Below, piece by piece: positions 36,356 to 48,865 of a stretch of 64,000 bases of DNA. Source of the stretch: Hetaerina americana (lineage: Eukaryota > Arthropoda > Insecta > Odonata > Calopterygidae); assembly GCA_022747635.1 (NCBI GenBank), contig JAKTNV010000005.1, positions 40,473,738-40,537,737 of the forward strand. The letters are read 5' to 3'. The translations under genes and the position numbers were made by a program. Below the pieces are notes generated by a model, which ran no database searches, was not told the DNA's origin, and worked only from the letters and a program-made list of their open reading frames with translations. How positions within the stretch are numbered: position 1 is the stretch's first letter; every line of letters begins with the position of its first letter.

Positions 36356-39214
36356 CTACTAACCTGTTTTACCATCGTCATTTGATAGAGTTCACTTAGA
36401 GCTAAGAACAGAGGAAATATCATAACAACATATACCTGACATCTCGATGTAACCAACTAAAAATTACGCACAGCACGTCTGCCATATTTTATTCTTCTAC
36501 ACATGTTCTAAAACGCAATGATCGTCAATCCCAATGGGGCTGAAGAATATGAAAAAATATGTTCTGTCGCACAGTGTTTGCTATATCGTAGAGCTTACTA
36601 AATCTGGCTCGCGATTCACACTGAAGAAGTAGTCTCAGGATGCTATATTCCATTACAACATAAAAAAAATCCTTTTTCCGAGTCTGAGCCAGTCAATAAA
36701 AATTTGTAAAAACACCTTTAAAATAAATGCATTCGGATTGCTGTATGTTTAATAATTATTTATTTAATAAAATTGGAGCCACCAACATTTGTTGACTCTT
36801 TCAGTTCCACAGAAAATGCACTGAATTTACAAAGATCGCCTATTATCCCTTTGATGCATGTGAATGTAGTGTTTACGCGATACACTTGTACTTCATTATT
36901 ACTCAAAATGACATGACACCCTCCGGTTGGAGATAAAGAGGAAAATAAAAGCCGAATCCCATAACGCACTAGCATTGTGGTGCGAGGGTATGGGTAGAAA
37001 AATAAGCGACAAGATCAATGGTATTAAGAATACTATTCTTCTCGGTTTTAAATAAGCATTCGACTCAAGAGTGCGAGCAAAATTACCAACTATGGAGGTA
37101 CAATTTAGCACGGATGAGATTACATTGATGCAATCTCTATCCGTCATTGGTATAAGTTGGCTTGTATCCAATTTCTACAACAAAGCACTTTTTCCTTTAG
37201 ATAAGAAGACATGAAGAATCGAGAACAATGCTTCATTCAACGCTGACTTGATTGATTAGCATTTGCCTTGTACAATTCCTGTCTTGCGATGGCGAGCATT
37301 GTGCTGAAGGTAACAGGAGTTTAAGATCATAGTTTACTGGTGTAAAGGCCTTGGCACTTCTCTTTTAAGTGGGTCCGCTTTACCCATATATCCATGGAAC
37401 TCTGGAAACCGTCCTAACGGTTCAAGAAAGGCAATCGATATAAATTACGCCAAGTCGGAATGAAATGACAGAAAGAGAGAATTAACTATAAAATTAGAAT
37501 GTCAAGGGGAAAAGGGACAAAAGAAAGACAGGAAATCTTTAAAAAATATACGAATATAAAATATGTTCAAGTTTCCGATAAAGTGGACTATTTTTCAGAG
37601 AACCGCGCATGGAAGCCACTACGTCGATTTTCACAAAGAATGGATATCTTCTCGTACACAGAGAGTCTCCCTGATTTTTTTGGTGATTTTAATGCATAAT
37701 TAAAAAAAGGAAAACAATTTCTTCAAACTTAACTGAAAAAATTGAAGCCACACAACTCTCCAATAATTCAATTAAATCAGGAACTACACCAACCGAAGTC
37801 ATAAATAATCCGCTTAGCAAATATCCCGCGTGTGTAATGTCACAGAATAAGTATAAAACATTATCAATCATAAGTATGCGCTTAGTCTCTGTTAGGCATC
37901 GAGGCTGGATGATGTGTTTAGTTAATACCCACATGGGTACTGAAGACGTCATTCACGATCGACTGGTCTATCCCCGACTCGTTTTAACTTCATCTCCGAA
38001 TTAACGTGAGTGGTAGTGATAGGCTTTAATTTGCGGAAATTAAACCTATGGTATCAGGGTTGAAATAATAAAATGACAACATCCCTCAGTGATTTATAAC
38101 ATTTTCATTACCAAATTTCAAAGTCAATTTTCATTATTTCAAAATATTAAATAATAAGGCCGGAGTGGGAATTAAATAATGAAAATCCCTCTAGTCCCTC
38201 TCTAGACTCACACAATCCATATCTACCCTACCATATTTTGCACCACGTACATCCTACTCCGGGCTTTAAAACTTGTAACATGTGCCTTATAATTACCATG
38301 CACATTAGGCAATGAAACACCAGATTAGAAAAAAATCAGGAATGAGAAAATTTCCTATTTTATTAGTTTTCGATATTGATTCCAGAAAGTTATCGACCTC
38401 CAACAGAAAATAAATTTATAAAGTATAGAAATATTCTTATTACTGAGACGTGGCGAGTAACTACAAATTATATTGTGCCTGAGCACTATTGGTAAATGCT
38501 TCTCTTCTTGATAATTAATGCTCTAATCGTTTGGTGAACACGACTCGAAAAGCTGCAACTGTTTGGAAAAACTGTGACTTTAACTCCATTCTCCACACTC
38601 GCATAATCAGACATCATCGCTCTCAAGGATTCCGATCCCGTCCCGCGCTCGGAATCGAAAATCCCCGCTGAAAACTCCCAATCAATCCTAAAAGCTTTCG
38701 AAACCATATTTTTTCTGGTCAAAGGTTCTCGGCAGAGATGATTGAAATACGTCTGCACCCAGGTCAGACAGCTTAATCCAACAGTGAAAGAGCCACTTAA
38801 AAGACGTTTCGTAACGGCGACCTTGCATTGCGGCGCTGATACGTTTCATCAAATGCACTTTTAATCTACCTTCATGTTAATTTAAAAAAATAAGAAATCT
38901 CCTTTCTCCACTCATCTCCAGCCATCAAACCCCATTTTCATCAAGATATCCACATGACCCCTCGCGGTCAACTACTTTATTTCACTCCGTCATAATCAGT
39001 CGAGTCTACCTTATTGACCTAATCCTCGCATCGATACACTGAGATTGTTTCCAAGGTGTGAGATATACTAATAGTAAATGGGGAACATTACAACAAAGGT
39101 GGACGACTGAACCATCCGGGACGTAGAAATAAATTCATTGGTCTACGAACTAGAACGGATTCCATATCGTTACCATTCCCTCTGGGAGAAGAAATATATG
39201 CCTATACCTGAGGA
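36356..39214. other. No recognisable gene
   Basis: Mostly AT-rich unique-looking DNA. The minus-strand ORF at 38,486-38,758 (90 codons) has locally balanced composition but no known motif. Confidence 0.5.
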
Positions 39215-39850
39215 GAATGTTTATGTGGCATGAAAATCCTGGACACGGCTCGCGATTTGACAGGGACTTGATGTTTCTTCCGCGAATGGATTCCCCGCGG
39301 CTGAAACGCGGGTGTGATGGGAAGGACGATGGAGGAGGCCGGCGGAACGAGGGATATTATACACCGGATGGCTATTGGCAATGCCGCGTGGTGGCAGTGA
39401 TGAAATGGGATTGAGAGGCGGGCGTGGGTGGATTTTGCGAGGGTGTCGTGGTGCGGGGATGAGGAGGAGGAAAGTGACAGAAGGGAGGCAGGGAAAGGGA
39501 CGGGAGTGGAAGGGTGCGCTGCACGCGAACCTTGAGGGTAGCAGGTGAGGGGAGATGAGAGAGAGGATGGAGGACGGGGGAAGGGGGCATGAACCACCGA
39601 CGCGTCGCGTGGATGGCCGGGGGAAGGCTCGACGGAGGAGGCAAAGCGCAGATCCACCACCCGCCACGAGCGGCAGCCTCGTGGCGGGTGGTGGATCTGC
39701 GCTTTACGCTAAAGGGAAGACCGCGACGGGGGAGTGAAAACGAAAAGGGAAAGGCGTGAAATAAAATATTACTCAGCGCATCGCACCCACGCCATGCCAC
39801 ACCTTAAGGTGGCAGGGATTCGGTGCAGGACCGCGTGGAAATTACATTTG
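39215..39850. other. GC-rich island with purine-rich segment and perfect hairpin
   Basis: GC- and CpG-rich. The plus strand at 39,420-39,600 is G/A-rich. Overlapping open frames on both strands are low-complexity (Ser/Pro/His or Arg/Gly rich), as expected from base composition. A perfect hairpin lies at 39,643-39,705. It could be a promoter island; no exon is recognisable. Confidence 0.45.
39643..39705. repeat. Perfect GC-rich hairpin (28-bp arms, 7-nt loop)
   Basis: The left arm (39,643-39,670) starts AAAGCGCAGATCC and the right arm (39,678-39,705) is its exact reverse complement. The loop is CGGCAGC. Confidence 0.95.
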
Positions 39851-40199
39851 CTCCGCGCCGGCACATGGAGATAACATGAATCAAACCCAATCATGCAGTT
39901 GCACTCACATCCTCATTTAAGAGTAGTGTGTCAGTTATTTTTAAAATGTTTACTACGTTTTTTTTATATAGCTTTGGAATGCGTCCATAAGACATTTTAG
40001 GACAGGTAAAAATCGTCTGGAGACATCCAAAGAACTTCTTTAACCCATAGTGATTTGAGATACGCAAATTGGCCCAGGCGTTTGTCATCACCAGCAATTA
40101 GTCCAATGGCTGGCTTAATGCAGCCCTAAAATCTATTTACATCTCAATTAGTTTCCCAACTTCTTAAATGCTTCAGCACAATAACATTACCTGACGTAT
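39851..40199. other. No recognisable gene
   Basis: AT-rich unique-looking sequence. Confidence 0.5.
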
Positions 40200-40640
40200 T
40201 CCAACCGTGGACGTTCACTGTATTTCTTCCCATCCATTCTTTCACCCATAATTGTCTTCAGGAGATCATTATATAGTTGAGAATGGCCGATAAGCTTGTC
40301 TCTTCTTGGCATCGTTTGCAATAAAATGTTTACTCTTTTCTATGCTTCCTACTTCCTCTCTGGTCTTCACATGACTTCTCCACCAACTATTCTTATTAAT
40401 CATCACAATTCTTCTGTTCACCCATTAATTTCCATCTTCTCTTATCTCCTCCTATAATTGTTCATGCCTTATTGCCCGTATAATAGCACGCTTAATATAT
40501 ACTTTGGACTTTAAGTTGACGCTAGAATTTCCATCTAGTTAAATACCTAATTTGCTTGGGCTATTATGCTTAATGCATCTCGTTTGTTCTTTCATCATTT
40601 TGGATCTTACCTCTTAGTTCACAGATGTCTTCCATTTGAT
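40200..40640 (-). pseudogene. Decayed LINE reverse transcriptase C-terminal fragment
   Basis: Minus-strand frames, broken by stops and shifts, give a stretch PRRDKLIGHSQLYNDLLKTI followed by MGERMDGKKY. This resembles the R..WIGH.LRHN.LL..I.EG...GK motif at the end of many APE-type LINE proteins. Upstream pieces loosely match the preceding LLYG region. It is too decayed for family assignment. Confidence 0.55.
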
Positions 40641-41636
40641 ACGGTTTTCGATCATTTTGATTTTGCCTTCTCCATTAAACCATTATTCTAATTTTATTTG
40701 AGTAAACCTTTAAAATAAATAAACAGAGAATTTTTATACGGCCTTTCAAATTAAGGCAGAGGAAAGCTTTACGCTTTGTGATTACAAACTGGGAAGAAGA
40801 GCAATTTAACGAAGACATAAAAATGTGAGTTACAAATAAAATTGAATGAAAAGAAAAACAAGTAAATACAACAAATTAACACAGCGTACGAGTATTTCAA
40901 CGTGTTTTATCATTAACATTTTTTCTATTGCATTTTTTAAATTTGTAAGTTAATATTTTATATATTCGTCGAATTCCTCCTTTTTCCCCGCTTTGTATTC
41001 GAAAAGAGTACGGCTTCAGTGGTATTTTTTCTTTTCGAAAGTTTTTACGTATTTTTTCATTGCCTTCTAAGAGAAGGCAAATATCCTTCCTGATCACGTC
41101 TTTTTTCTTTCCAGCCATTATTGTAGCGGCCTGAGTTACTCGCAAAATGACAATTGTTTCTTTATGGTCGCGTAATCCACATAAAAACTATGCATTTGTT
41201 TATTTACCGCTTTTTCGACTTAAGTATTGGACCTTCTGGGCCACAATACACATCCTGCTTTTCCCACTACTTTCTTCACACTCGCCTCAGCCCTACAGTC
41301 GCATTCAGCCACATTATTCAGTTCTTCATGCAGCCTCTAAATCGCTCTTTCGAGTTTTTGCCGTACTGTCAGCCATTGGATTACCTCCGGCGGGTCGACC
41401 GCTGTAAGTAGGGAATGGTTATCAGTGGAAGGGTAAACAAGGTAAATATGTTGTTATGGCAACAGGTGTGGCGTAAATTCTGCGCCAGAACTAGGGGAGT
41501 GCATGCATCTATGCTGGAGGAGCACAGGCTTAAAAAATAAGAAATCCTATGAAGGCTGCATGATTTGAAGGAATGTTACCAACAACAGGCCGCATATAAC
41601 CGGAAAAAGGGAGCAGCCGCCATTCCTACATGAGTA
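40641..41636. other. No recognisable gene
   Basis: AT-rich unique-looking DNA with chance ORFs below 90 codons. Confidence 0.5.
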
Positions 41637-42005
41637 AAGAGGGATCCCGATTGTGCCGTGCATGGATACTTAGGCTTCCCACCCCAATAGCCCGGGTTCG
41701 AGTTCCGCAGGTGGCAGGATCTTTCAGTGGAATCGCGATCCGTGTGTTCTTGTTGGATCCTTGGGTTGGGATCTTGGGTTCTATATCAGGAGCACTTCAA
41801 ATGGCGTGCGCGGTCCGTTGGAGGACACGTTAAATTGTGGACCCCTCGGCACCAATCGTTAAGAGCAGGCTAACGCTAATGCTGACCTCAGGTTTCTCTC
41901 CTCTCATCCTCCACTTCCTGTATGCCTACCGCAACCGAATCACCACCTAACTCTAATGACGTAAATGACTTCATCAGTCGATAGCTTCCCCTAATAACTA
42001 TTTCA
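41637..42005 (+). mobile_element. SINE-B copy 2
   Basis: The B box GGGTTCGAGTTCC is at 41,694-41,706. The central block CGGTCCGTTGGAGGACACGT, then CCCCTCGGCACC, aligns with 36,200-36,245. The tail TCGATAGCTTCCCCTAATAAC aligns with the end of copy 1. More diverged than copy 1. Confidence 0.75.
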
Positions 42006-43929
42006 ACTACTACATAACTATGGGGAACTATTACAACACTATAGTAGAGTAAGTTCGATGAAATTAACAATTATTTACTTTTAGAGTGAACACTCCATGA
42101 TTACTAGAAATGATTGGGCAAATTAACTGGTGAGTTAACAAATAAAACAGCTTTACCGAGAATCCACCAGGTCATTTGTTGAATAATATCTTTTGCGCAA
42201 AAATCTGAACTATTTGGGTGAAAAACGATTCAAGGTGCTATGAACTAATAGGCATCAGGTTATAAAAAATTTAGCATCGAAGATGTTCAACTTTATGCCT
42301 GTTGGACCTGAATTCATCGTCTCAATAAGTGAATTGAGAATACACCTTAATGCCAGGTCATGCATATTTACTCTCCGATCCTTAAATATTGGAAAATGTC
42401 AACGTTAGTTGTAGTATTGGAGTTTTTAGGGTGCATTGACAGCTAGGATTATTTTGCACCACTGTCAAATCGTTTAGAACCTAAGGTCAAATTTTGTAAA
42501 TATATAAATAAAGAAATACATTAATAAATATTTAAATCAATACCAATGAAAATTAAGAGACCCCAACTAAAGTTGCCTCATTAGGCCAGTTTCCCTTAAA
42601 AATGTTAAAAATCTATTTAAGGAGTTGGGGTCATCCCCCTAAAATATTTCCATTCCATTTCCATTTACCTACCACTGTCAAAAGAATAAAATTACTTTGA
42701 AAAATTTCAATCATGCTAATCTTTTCCTTCCCTCCCAGAATAATCAAAAAGTTCTCTCTGAGAGCAGAAAATACACGTACGTCAATTTCATTGCTTTCCC
42801 TGACCTCAGCAAGCACTTGTACAGTGATATCCTTGTCCTGAACGAGCGCGACATCCAAAGGTGAAAGTTTCCATCTTTTGCATTACGGCGATGGGATAAC
42901 ACACGAACTAACGGTTCGTGGCGTATTTAACCCCCCCTGCAAGTCTAACTCTTGATGAGTGGAAATTACACGCCTCCGCGGGGCCGCGTGCGCTAAAGGG
43001 AGAGGAGTAAGAGGTAAGAAGGGAAGAGTCCATTCCTACTAAACCCACGCAAATAGGATGCTTGGAAAACACTTTTTTCATCGAATTGAAGACTTAAACC
43101 TTTACCAGTCATTTTAGTCACAGAGTAAAAATAAATATCGATGACACGAGGCACTGAAAAAATGTGAAGCCTTACCGCTTAATTAATTAAATGGCGTTTT
43201 CCATTCACGATCATATGAAACAAGAGAAAGAGAATATCTGAATGGAGACTTTTATTAAAAACTTCACCTTGCCTTTTTAGATCTTTTTTGATGCCCTGGA
43301 GAACCATCAGTCATCAGTATTAAATTAACAGGCGTCAAACTGAAGCCATTTAAGAAAAGTTCATCCACTTATTGAATTTTTATTATAACCTTCTGTGAAT
43401 CAAGTGCTGTAATTTTAAGAAGATGAACCCTTTGGGAATGAGTTTATAGAGGTTTTTTTTAGTGGATGGACTTCGGAATTATTTCATTCAAAAATTAGAA
43501 CCAATTCTTTCAAATACTTAAACTATGAAATCAGATAATACATTAATAGAGACGTAAAAACGGCAAAGAATCAATCTTTAAGTCTTTTAAAACCTGTTTA
43601 CAGACTTTAGACTCTATGAATTCAAACGAAATGACATCAACTGAAACCTTGTTTTTCATGTACAGAGAGGACTTCGTAAGAAAGAAAAACGTGATCACAG
43701 ACATTAGAACACCGTACTTGAATTCGTGACTTACTGACTTGAACAATTTCACTGGACCACTTCACATATGCCAGTTCACTCCGCACTAACGGCCTGTGTT
43801 TTTCAACATTGGATCGACACCGTGACTACTTCTTCAGCGCTAAACTGCGAATGATTACCTCTCCCTGAGTGCAAAAATAAAATTACAAGAAAAATCAGCC
43901 CCATCTCACCATGGGAGAGATGATATCCG
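42006..43929. other. No recognisable gene
   Basis: AT-rich unique-looking DNA. Nothing supported. Confidence 0.5.
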
Positions 43930-44560
43930 ATCAATCACTTACGCAATCGAGCAGAGGGAATCGCGCTTCGGGTGGGTCGAAAGGGTAGTGCAAAATTCAG
44001 CTCTTCCCACCCGGAGTCTTCGTCGAGACGGAGTTCGCCGGGAGAGGAGGGGGTCCCCGAATCCAGGGACAAAAACCCAGCCTCCGACACGCAATCGGTC
44101 CGGTGCGTCGAGGGGAAAAAACAAGCTGCGTGGGAGGAAAGGGGTGGAGGTTGCAGGGAGCTTTGTGCAGACAAGCGCGTAGGTGTTGAGAGGTGAGGTG
44201 CTCAAAGACGTTGAGGAGGGGGTGGGGTAGAGGGGAAAGAGTGCAGGCTCGGAAGGTGGCGAAAATTGCCCGCGCGTGTGGGAGGGAGACGCGAATTATG
44301 AGTGAGGAAAGGGCGATTTAGAGGCGTCTGAGAAAACTGGCGTGTGTGATGAGAGTTGATTTTTCAGTGTCCAATTGTATTCCTAGTGTAATTACAGCTG
44401 CTCCGAAAAGAGGGCTGGCCTTGCGTTCATCGCGCCGAATTGACTCGTGGGTGGGTCGTAAGGAGGGAAGTGGGGGAGGTGTTTTTGGGGGAATTTTGTA
44501 ACAGGACATGCCATTTGAGGGTGTTGGAAAGTGTGCTTGGTTATAATACAAAAATGAGCG
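43930..44560. other. GC-rich island
   Basis: GC- and CpG-rich with a purine-rich plus strand at 44,130-44,300 (GGAGGGGGTGGGGTAGAGGGG). Open frames on both strands lack recognisable domains. Confidence 0.4.
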
Positions 44561-46344
44561 GCATATCACTAGAACGTGAGCGGTGATCGCAGTTTAAAAT
44601 ACATTAAAGTTCAACATTTATTCCTTCAATCCAAAGATTGCAGCCTTCCTTTTCTTCCATATCGAATGTATGTTCTGATACCCTTGGTATTCTTGGTGGT
44701 ATCCTATCTTGCCTTCTAATATTCCCCATGGCGATTGAGGATGCGCCCGACCCATCTAGGTCTTGTCCATAAAGAATTCCAAATTGCCTTTTCCTCTATT
44801 CTCAAACCTCATTTCAAGACTTACATTTCCATTTGATCTCCAGCAAACAAATTCAGCACCAGATTTTGAAGGTTTTTGCTCTTCCCTAGTCTTCTTTTCA
44901 AACAGCTCATGTCTCTGATCAGATAAATCAACGCTATACACTAATGTTATCTCACACTCCGTCGTTATCTGTAATCGCAACTTCATTTTGTATAATAGTG
45001 CATAAATTCTTCCTCATACTAAACGTTTTCTTATTATGAGCTACTTGAACCACTCGATGCCCGCAGAGTCACTTCAATTTTCCATGTTACACGGCTTCCG
45101 AGGTAGGTGACCAATTTTTGTAAAGGTATTTAATATAAAAGTATGAAATACAAAAAGGTTTTCATTGTATATGATATATTTCACTATTTTTAACGTCAAT
45201 AATTTACATTCAATACGATGTTTACATCAAACGAATAATCAACGGAGGTTTGATCGGTTTTACGTCCGATTTTCTCCGAATTACAGGTGGAAATATAATA
45301 TCTTTTACGATTTTTGTTGAAATTTTACGTTCCCGGCATTTACTTTGCTTAAGGTTGAAGTCTGTCGCTCAGTTATCTCTTGAATAATCTACAAAAAAGC
45401 ACACGGAACGCAGAAAATGACCAGATAGGTCAAATATAAACTCACTGGAGATTGGGAATGGGTTGATTTTTTCATAGGATTCACAGGTTGTAGATGTATA
45501 TGTACACGTATGTCCCAAGAGACCAAATAAATAAAGCAGATGTAGTTTTAAATGAAAAATAGAATCCTTCATCTCATATGAAAGAAGTTTCCTAGCGTTC
45601 TATTCAAAGGCAAGAAAATTTAAAATAAAATTAAAATTTTGGTTCTCCCAGGAAACCTAATATCTTTGGCCTTTAAAATATTAATATAAAATCGGATGTC
45701 ACGAGGATTTACGGAAACTTGGAGGCATAAAAGCATTAACCACTTTAAATCCACAAATACTACAGCAACATGGCGATATACTCGTAATCAATGGAATACA
45801 GAACGGCTTGCCCAAAATTCTTACGTTTGACTTCATGCTTCGGCGTAGATGTCATATTGCCATCTAATGGAATTAATGCTGTTGCGTGGACAGTTTTAGA
45901 TGGCAAAGACTTTGATGAACGTGAAATTATCAATACCATAGCATATGCCATAGACAGGCACACTAATATAAACATTCAGAGTTCTCGGGAGGGCTCAAAC
46001 ATTCGTCACGTAAACCGGTTTTTGAGTTTCTCAGCATTATCAGCCCACGTGCCATTACAAGCACATACCTATTGACGCAAATGGAAGCATCTGTTATTCT
46101 GGAAATAATTCCGACCAAAACGAAAGGAAGCACAACGAAAATCTGAAAGATACCATGAAATGAAGGTGAAACGGTAGTTATAATGATCTTTGATTTTAAG
46201 TGCCATGGGGTTGTAAGTATTGCTGAGCGCAATTGAAGGCCTGTGAGATGGTTATTGGAAAAGAATCAATGTATGCAAAACATACTATATGTTGTATAGT
46301 ATTCGAGATATAGGAAAGCTAAGTCGAATATCAAAATAAGAGTT
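44561..46344. other. No recognisable gene
   Basis: AT-rich unique-looking DNA. ORFs of 76-94 codons (for example 44,756-44,986 minus and 45,791-46,075 plus) show no motif I recognise. Confidence 0.45.
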
Positions 46345-47002
46345 CATAAACTTAAGCGGATGGAAGAGTTTACCTATCTCGGAAGTGTTCTGGACCGAAA
46401 TGAACAAAGCAGTACGGAGATAATAAGCATTGCGTTAAGCAAAAAAGCTTCCACAAAGAGAAGAAAACTAACGACGGATGTTGAGTAAGGGTGTTAAGAA
46501 AAGTCTCATGAAACCTTTGATAGGGAGCGTGGTTTAGTGCGGCGCGGAAACATGGTCACTGAAGCAGGAGGATTGATTTAGAGCGGAGGCTTTTGGAATG
46601 TGGGTGCGGAGAAGGATGGAGAAGGTGAAGTGGAATGAAATGGAAACAAACGAGGAAGTGGTATGCATGGTGGCGGAGTAGAGAGGATTGATGGGAAAAA
46701 TCAAAAAGAGGCCAGAAAGATAGATACAGAGAATTTTGATTGGCAACGGGATGCTGAAGATTGTTATGGACGGGCGAACGTTAGGCAAGCATAGAAGGGT
46801 TAGGAATAGGAGAGGCATATTGGACAGAATAAAGAGAGGAAGGAAGCATACAGAATTGATGAAAAGTTTGTTCCAGTGTCGGATATCAGGAAGTATTTTG
46901 TTGGGTGAGGCAAAAAAATGTATCACAGTACCGTCGTAACCTGTGACCATCCACAATCTAGTTTAAACGGTGGGATACCAATAATAATAATAATGATGAT
47001 AA
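46345..47002 (+). pseudogene. Decayed LINE 3' end (reverse transcriptase C-terminal and tail)
   Basis: Frames with several stops encode MEEFTYLGSVLDRNEQSS, then GAETWSLKQED, EAFGMWVRRRMEKVKW, and IVMDGRTLGKHRRVRNRRG. These match the C-terminal third of the 8.8-10.6 kb reverse transcriptase in order. The copy ends in an (AAT)n/(GAT)n tail at about 46,979-47,002, unlike the (TA)n tail of the younger copies. It is 5'-truncated and inactive. Confidence 0.85.
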
Positions 47003-48608
47003 CCAACCACTAGCCACTTTTCTACCGGAAACACGAAAGAATACATCGCTCGTGTAAACAATAGATCGATATATAACGGTAGATCATGGTCTTTGTATCG
47101 TATTTGTATTTTACAATAGTTAGTTCGAGTACCGTTTCCCAGCGCTAAAAGTTAAAATTGCTTGCATACTGAACTTCAAATTATGGACTATAAAACCCTT
47201 AACTTCCGCTTCCTATATTTGGCAGTTTTTCAGCTTTATTCCATGGGATTAGGAGTGTGATATCTACCCACTGAGCTACTCTCTGTAGCACATGAGAACG
47301 CGCAAATCCGTAACAACACAAATAAATCCACTTCAAAAGTGAACAATTTCTTTGATTTTAGTTTGCGTACTTCCTTAGGCTAATTTAGCGCCAATGAAAA
47401 TTCAATGATGTCCCCATTGCACTCTAGTTTACCAAAAAAATAACAATGAACTGCACAGCTGTAAAAATATCTGTGAAGTCAATTCATGAGTAGTTTGGTG
47501 TTTCCTTTTTGTATGGTCTACTAAACAATTTGCTTCCAAAGGATGTGTGCTGTTTTGTATACCTAACAACATACGTTCATCTTCTTTTTACGAAAACAAG
47601 AAACACACAGATTAAATGAAGCATTATACGAGATAGCCATGAAAATACATGCCTAGAGTAATAAAAATGATAACTTGATGGAAAGTCGTACTTTCGGAGT
47701 TTTCTGTTTCCTAAAGAGCTAAGGAAGCCATTCCGATTACTAAGTAACACGATCAACTGGAAACGCGTCGTTGAAAATAAAAGGGAAGTGGACATTTTTA
47801 TGAGCAAAGATGTTTCACGACTCACGGGAGGACGGATTCTGGTACACCATGAGCTTTGCAGTCGACAACACGGGTAAACAACGGTGGGCGGAGTCCCGAA
47901 ACTGTCAAGATTGAAAAAAAAATGATAGCCAAGACCACGTGAAGGCGATGTTGGATGAAATTCACAGAGAGAGAGAGGGGGGGGAGAGCACTGGGAAACT
48001 AAGCATTAATGAAGTCTTTGAGTGCCAAGACGCGATGTTTACGGTTCGGAAACGAGAAATCTTTCGCGTATGTTTTACAGAGTGCCTGGGGGAGTTGGTG
48101 AAAATATGAGGAATATTTTCATTTCACCAGCACGTTCCTATATCTACATGCCTCACATCCGATCGATGAACAGAGAGACATTATTTCTAATCCAGTCAGT
48201 TGAAGGTGTTTTAAGATATACATTTTAAATTTAAACAACTGCTTTGATCGGTTAAATAAGTTTAACATACATGAAACTATTGAATTTAAAAAACCCACTA
48301 AAGAAAAAATACATGAAATAAATTCATTACATTTTTGACTGAAAAAAGGGGACAAAAATTGTGCCTAATGCATGGATATATTTTATGCGCATGTATTTTA
48401 GCGAATTCACATCAATATTATAGGTATATTGCCAGTTAGATTCCAGGTTAAATCGCTCACAGTAGATACAGTGTCAATATCGTGGTTCTGGTTTCGATTA
48501 CAACCAGTATAGTTTCCCTCTGCCTAACATTTGGCTATTTAAAAACGTCTCTTCGAAATAGACCGCTCTTCGGCGACGCGCAGTTACATGAAAACATTGA
48601 CACGGATT
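47003..48608. other. No recognisable gene
   Basis: Unique-looking DNA. An A-box-like AGCTCAGTGGGTAGA on the minus strand near 47,270-47,285 has no B box at a suitable distance, so no tRNA or SINE is called. Confidence 0.45.
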
Positions 48609-48765
48609 TTTAAAACCCAGAAAGATAAAGAAAGGACACACATATGTAGTTTTGACGTTTCGACGGCACGGGCGTCATCATCAGAATCAGATGATGATGA
48701 CGGTCGTGCCGTCGAAACGTAAAAAACTACATGTGTATCCTTTCTTTGTGCTTCTGTGTTTTAAA
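48609..48765. repeat. Long palindrome with hammerhead-like cores in both arms
   Basis: The arms of about 70 bp run from TAAAACCCAGAAAG (left) to CTTCTGTGTTTTAA (right). They include GACGTTTCGACGGCACG in the left arm and its near-complement in the right arm. Minus strand 48,684-48,657 reads CTGATGA, T, a GACG/CGTC hairpin, then GAAAC. The plus arm (48,688-48,718) has the related GATGATGAT, a GACGG/CCGTC hairpin, then GAAAC. No coding capacity. Confidence 0.75.
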
Positions 48766-48778
48766 AAGCTAAATCAAT

Positions 48779-48782
<4 letters not shown>

Positions 48783-48822
<40 letters not shown>
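48783..48822. repeat. (TA)n microsatellite
   Basis: Uninterrupted TA repeats immediately before a SINE-A tail fragment. Confidence 0.95.
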
Positions 48823-48825
<3 letters not shown>

Positions 48826-48828
48826 CCA

Positions 48829-48865
48829 ACCATAAACACAGTAATCAACCCGAAGGTCGGTTTGG
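48829..48865 (-). mobile_element. SINE-A copy 5, 3' tail fragment only
   Basis: CCATAAACACAGTAATCAAC and CGAAGGTCGGTTTGG match the reverse complement of the SINE-A 3' end. The match stops abruptly at 48,865, where a satellite monomer begins. Confidence 0.8.

Noticed and set aside
38486..38758. 90-codon minus-strand ORF with balanced composition as a host exon
   Set aside because: No recognisable domain, and convincing splice sites or start context could not be identified. It is left unannotated.
39202..39800. Overlapping 140-150 codon Pro/Ser/His-rich ORFs as a coding exon
   Set aside because: Open frames on both strands and in several phases are expected from GC-rich composition; low-complexity residues only.
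44756..44986. Minus-strand 76-codon ORF as a LINE fragment
   Set aside because: No reverse transcriptase or endonuclease motif could be matched.
47262..47290. Possible tRNA on the minus strand (AGCTCAGTGGGTAGA)
   Set aside because: An A-box-like match only; no B box or pairing acceptor stem at a suitable distance.
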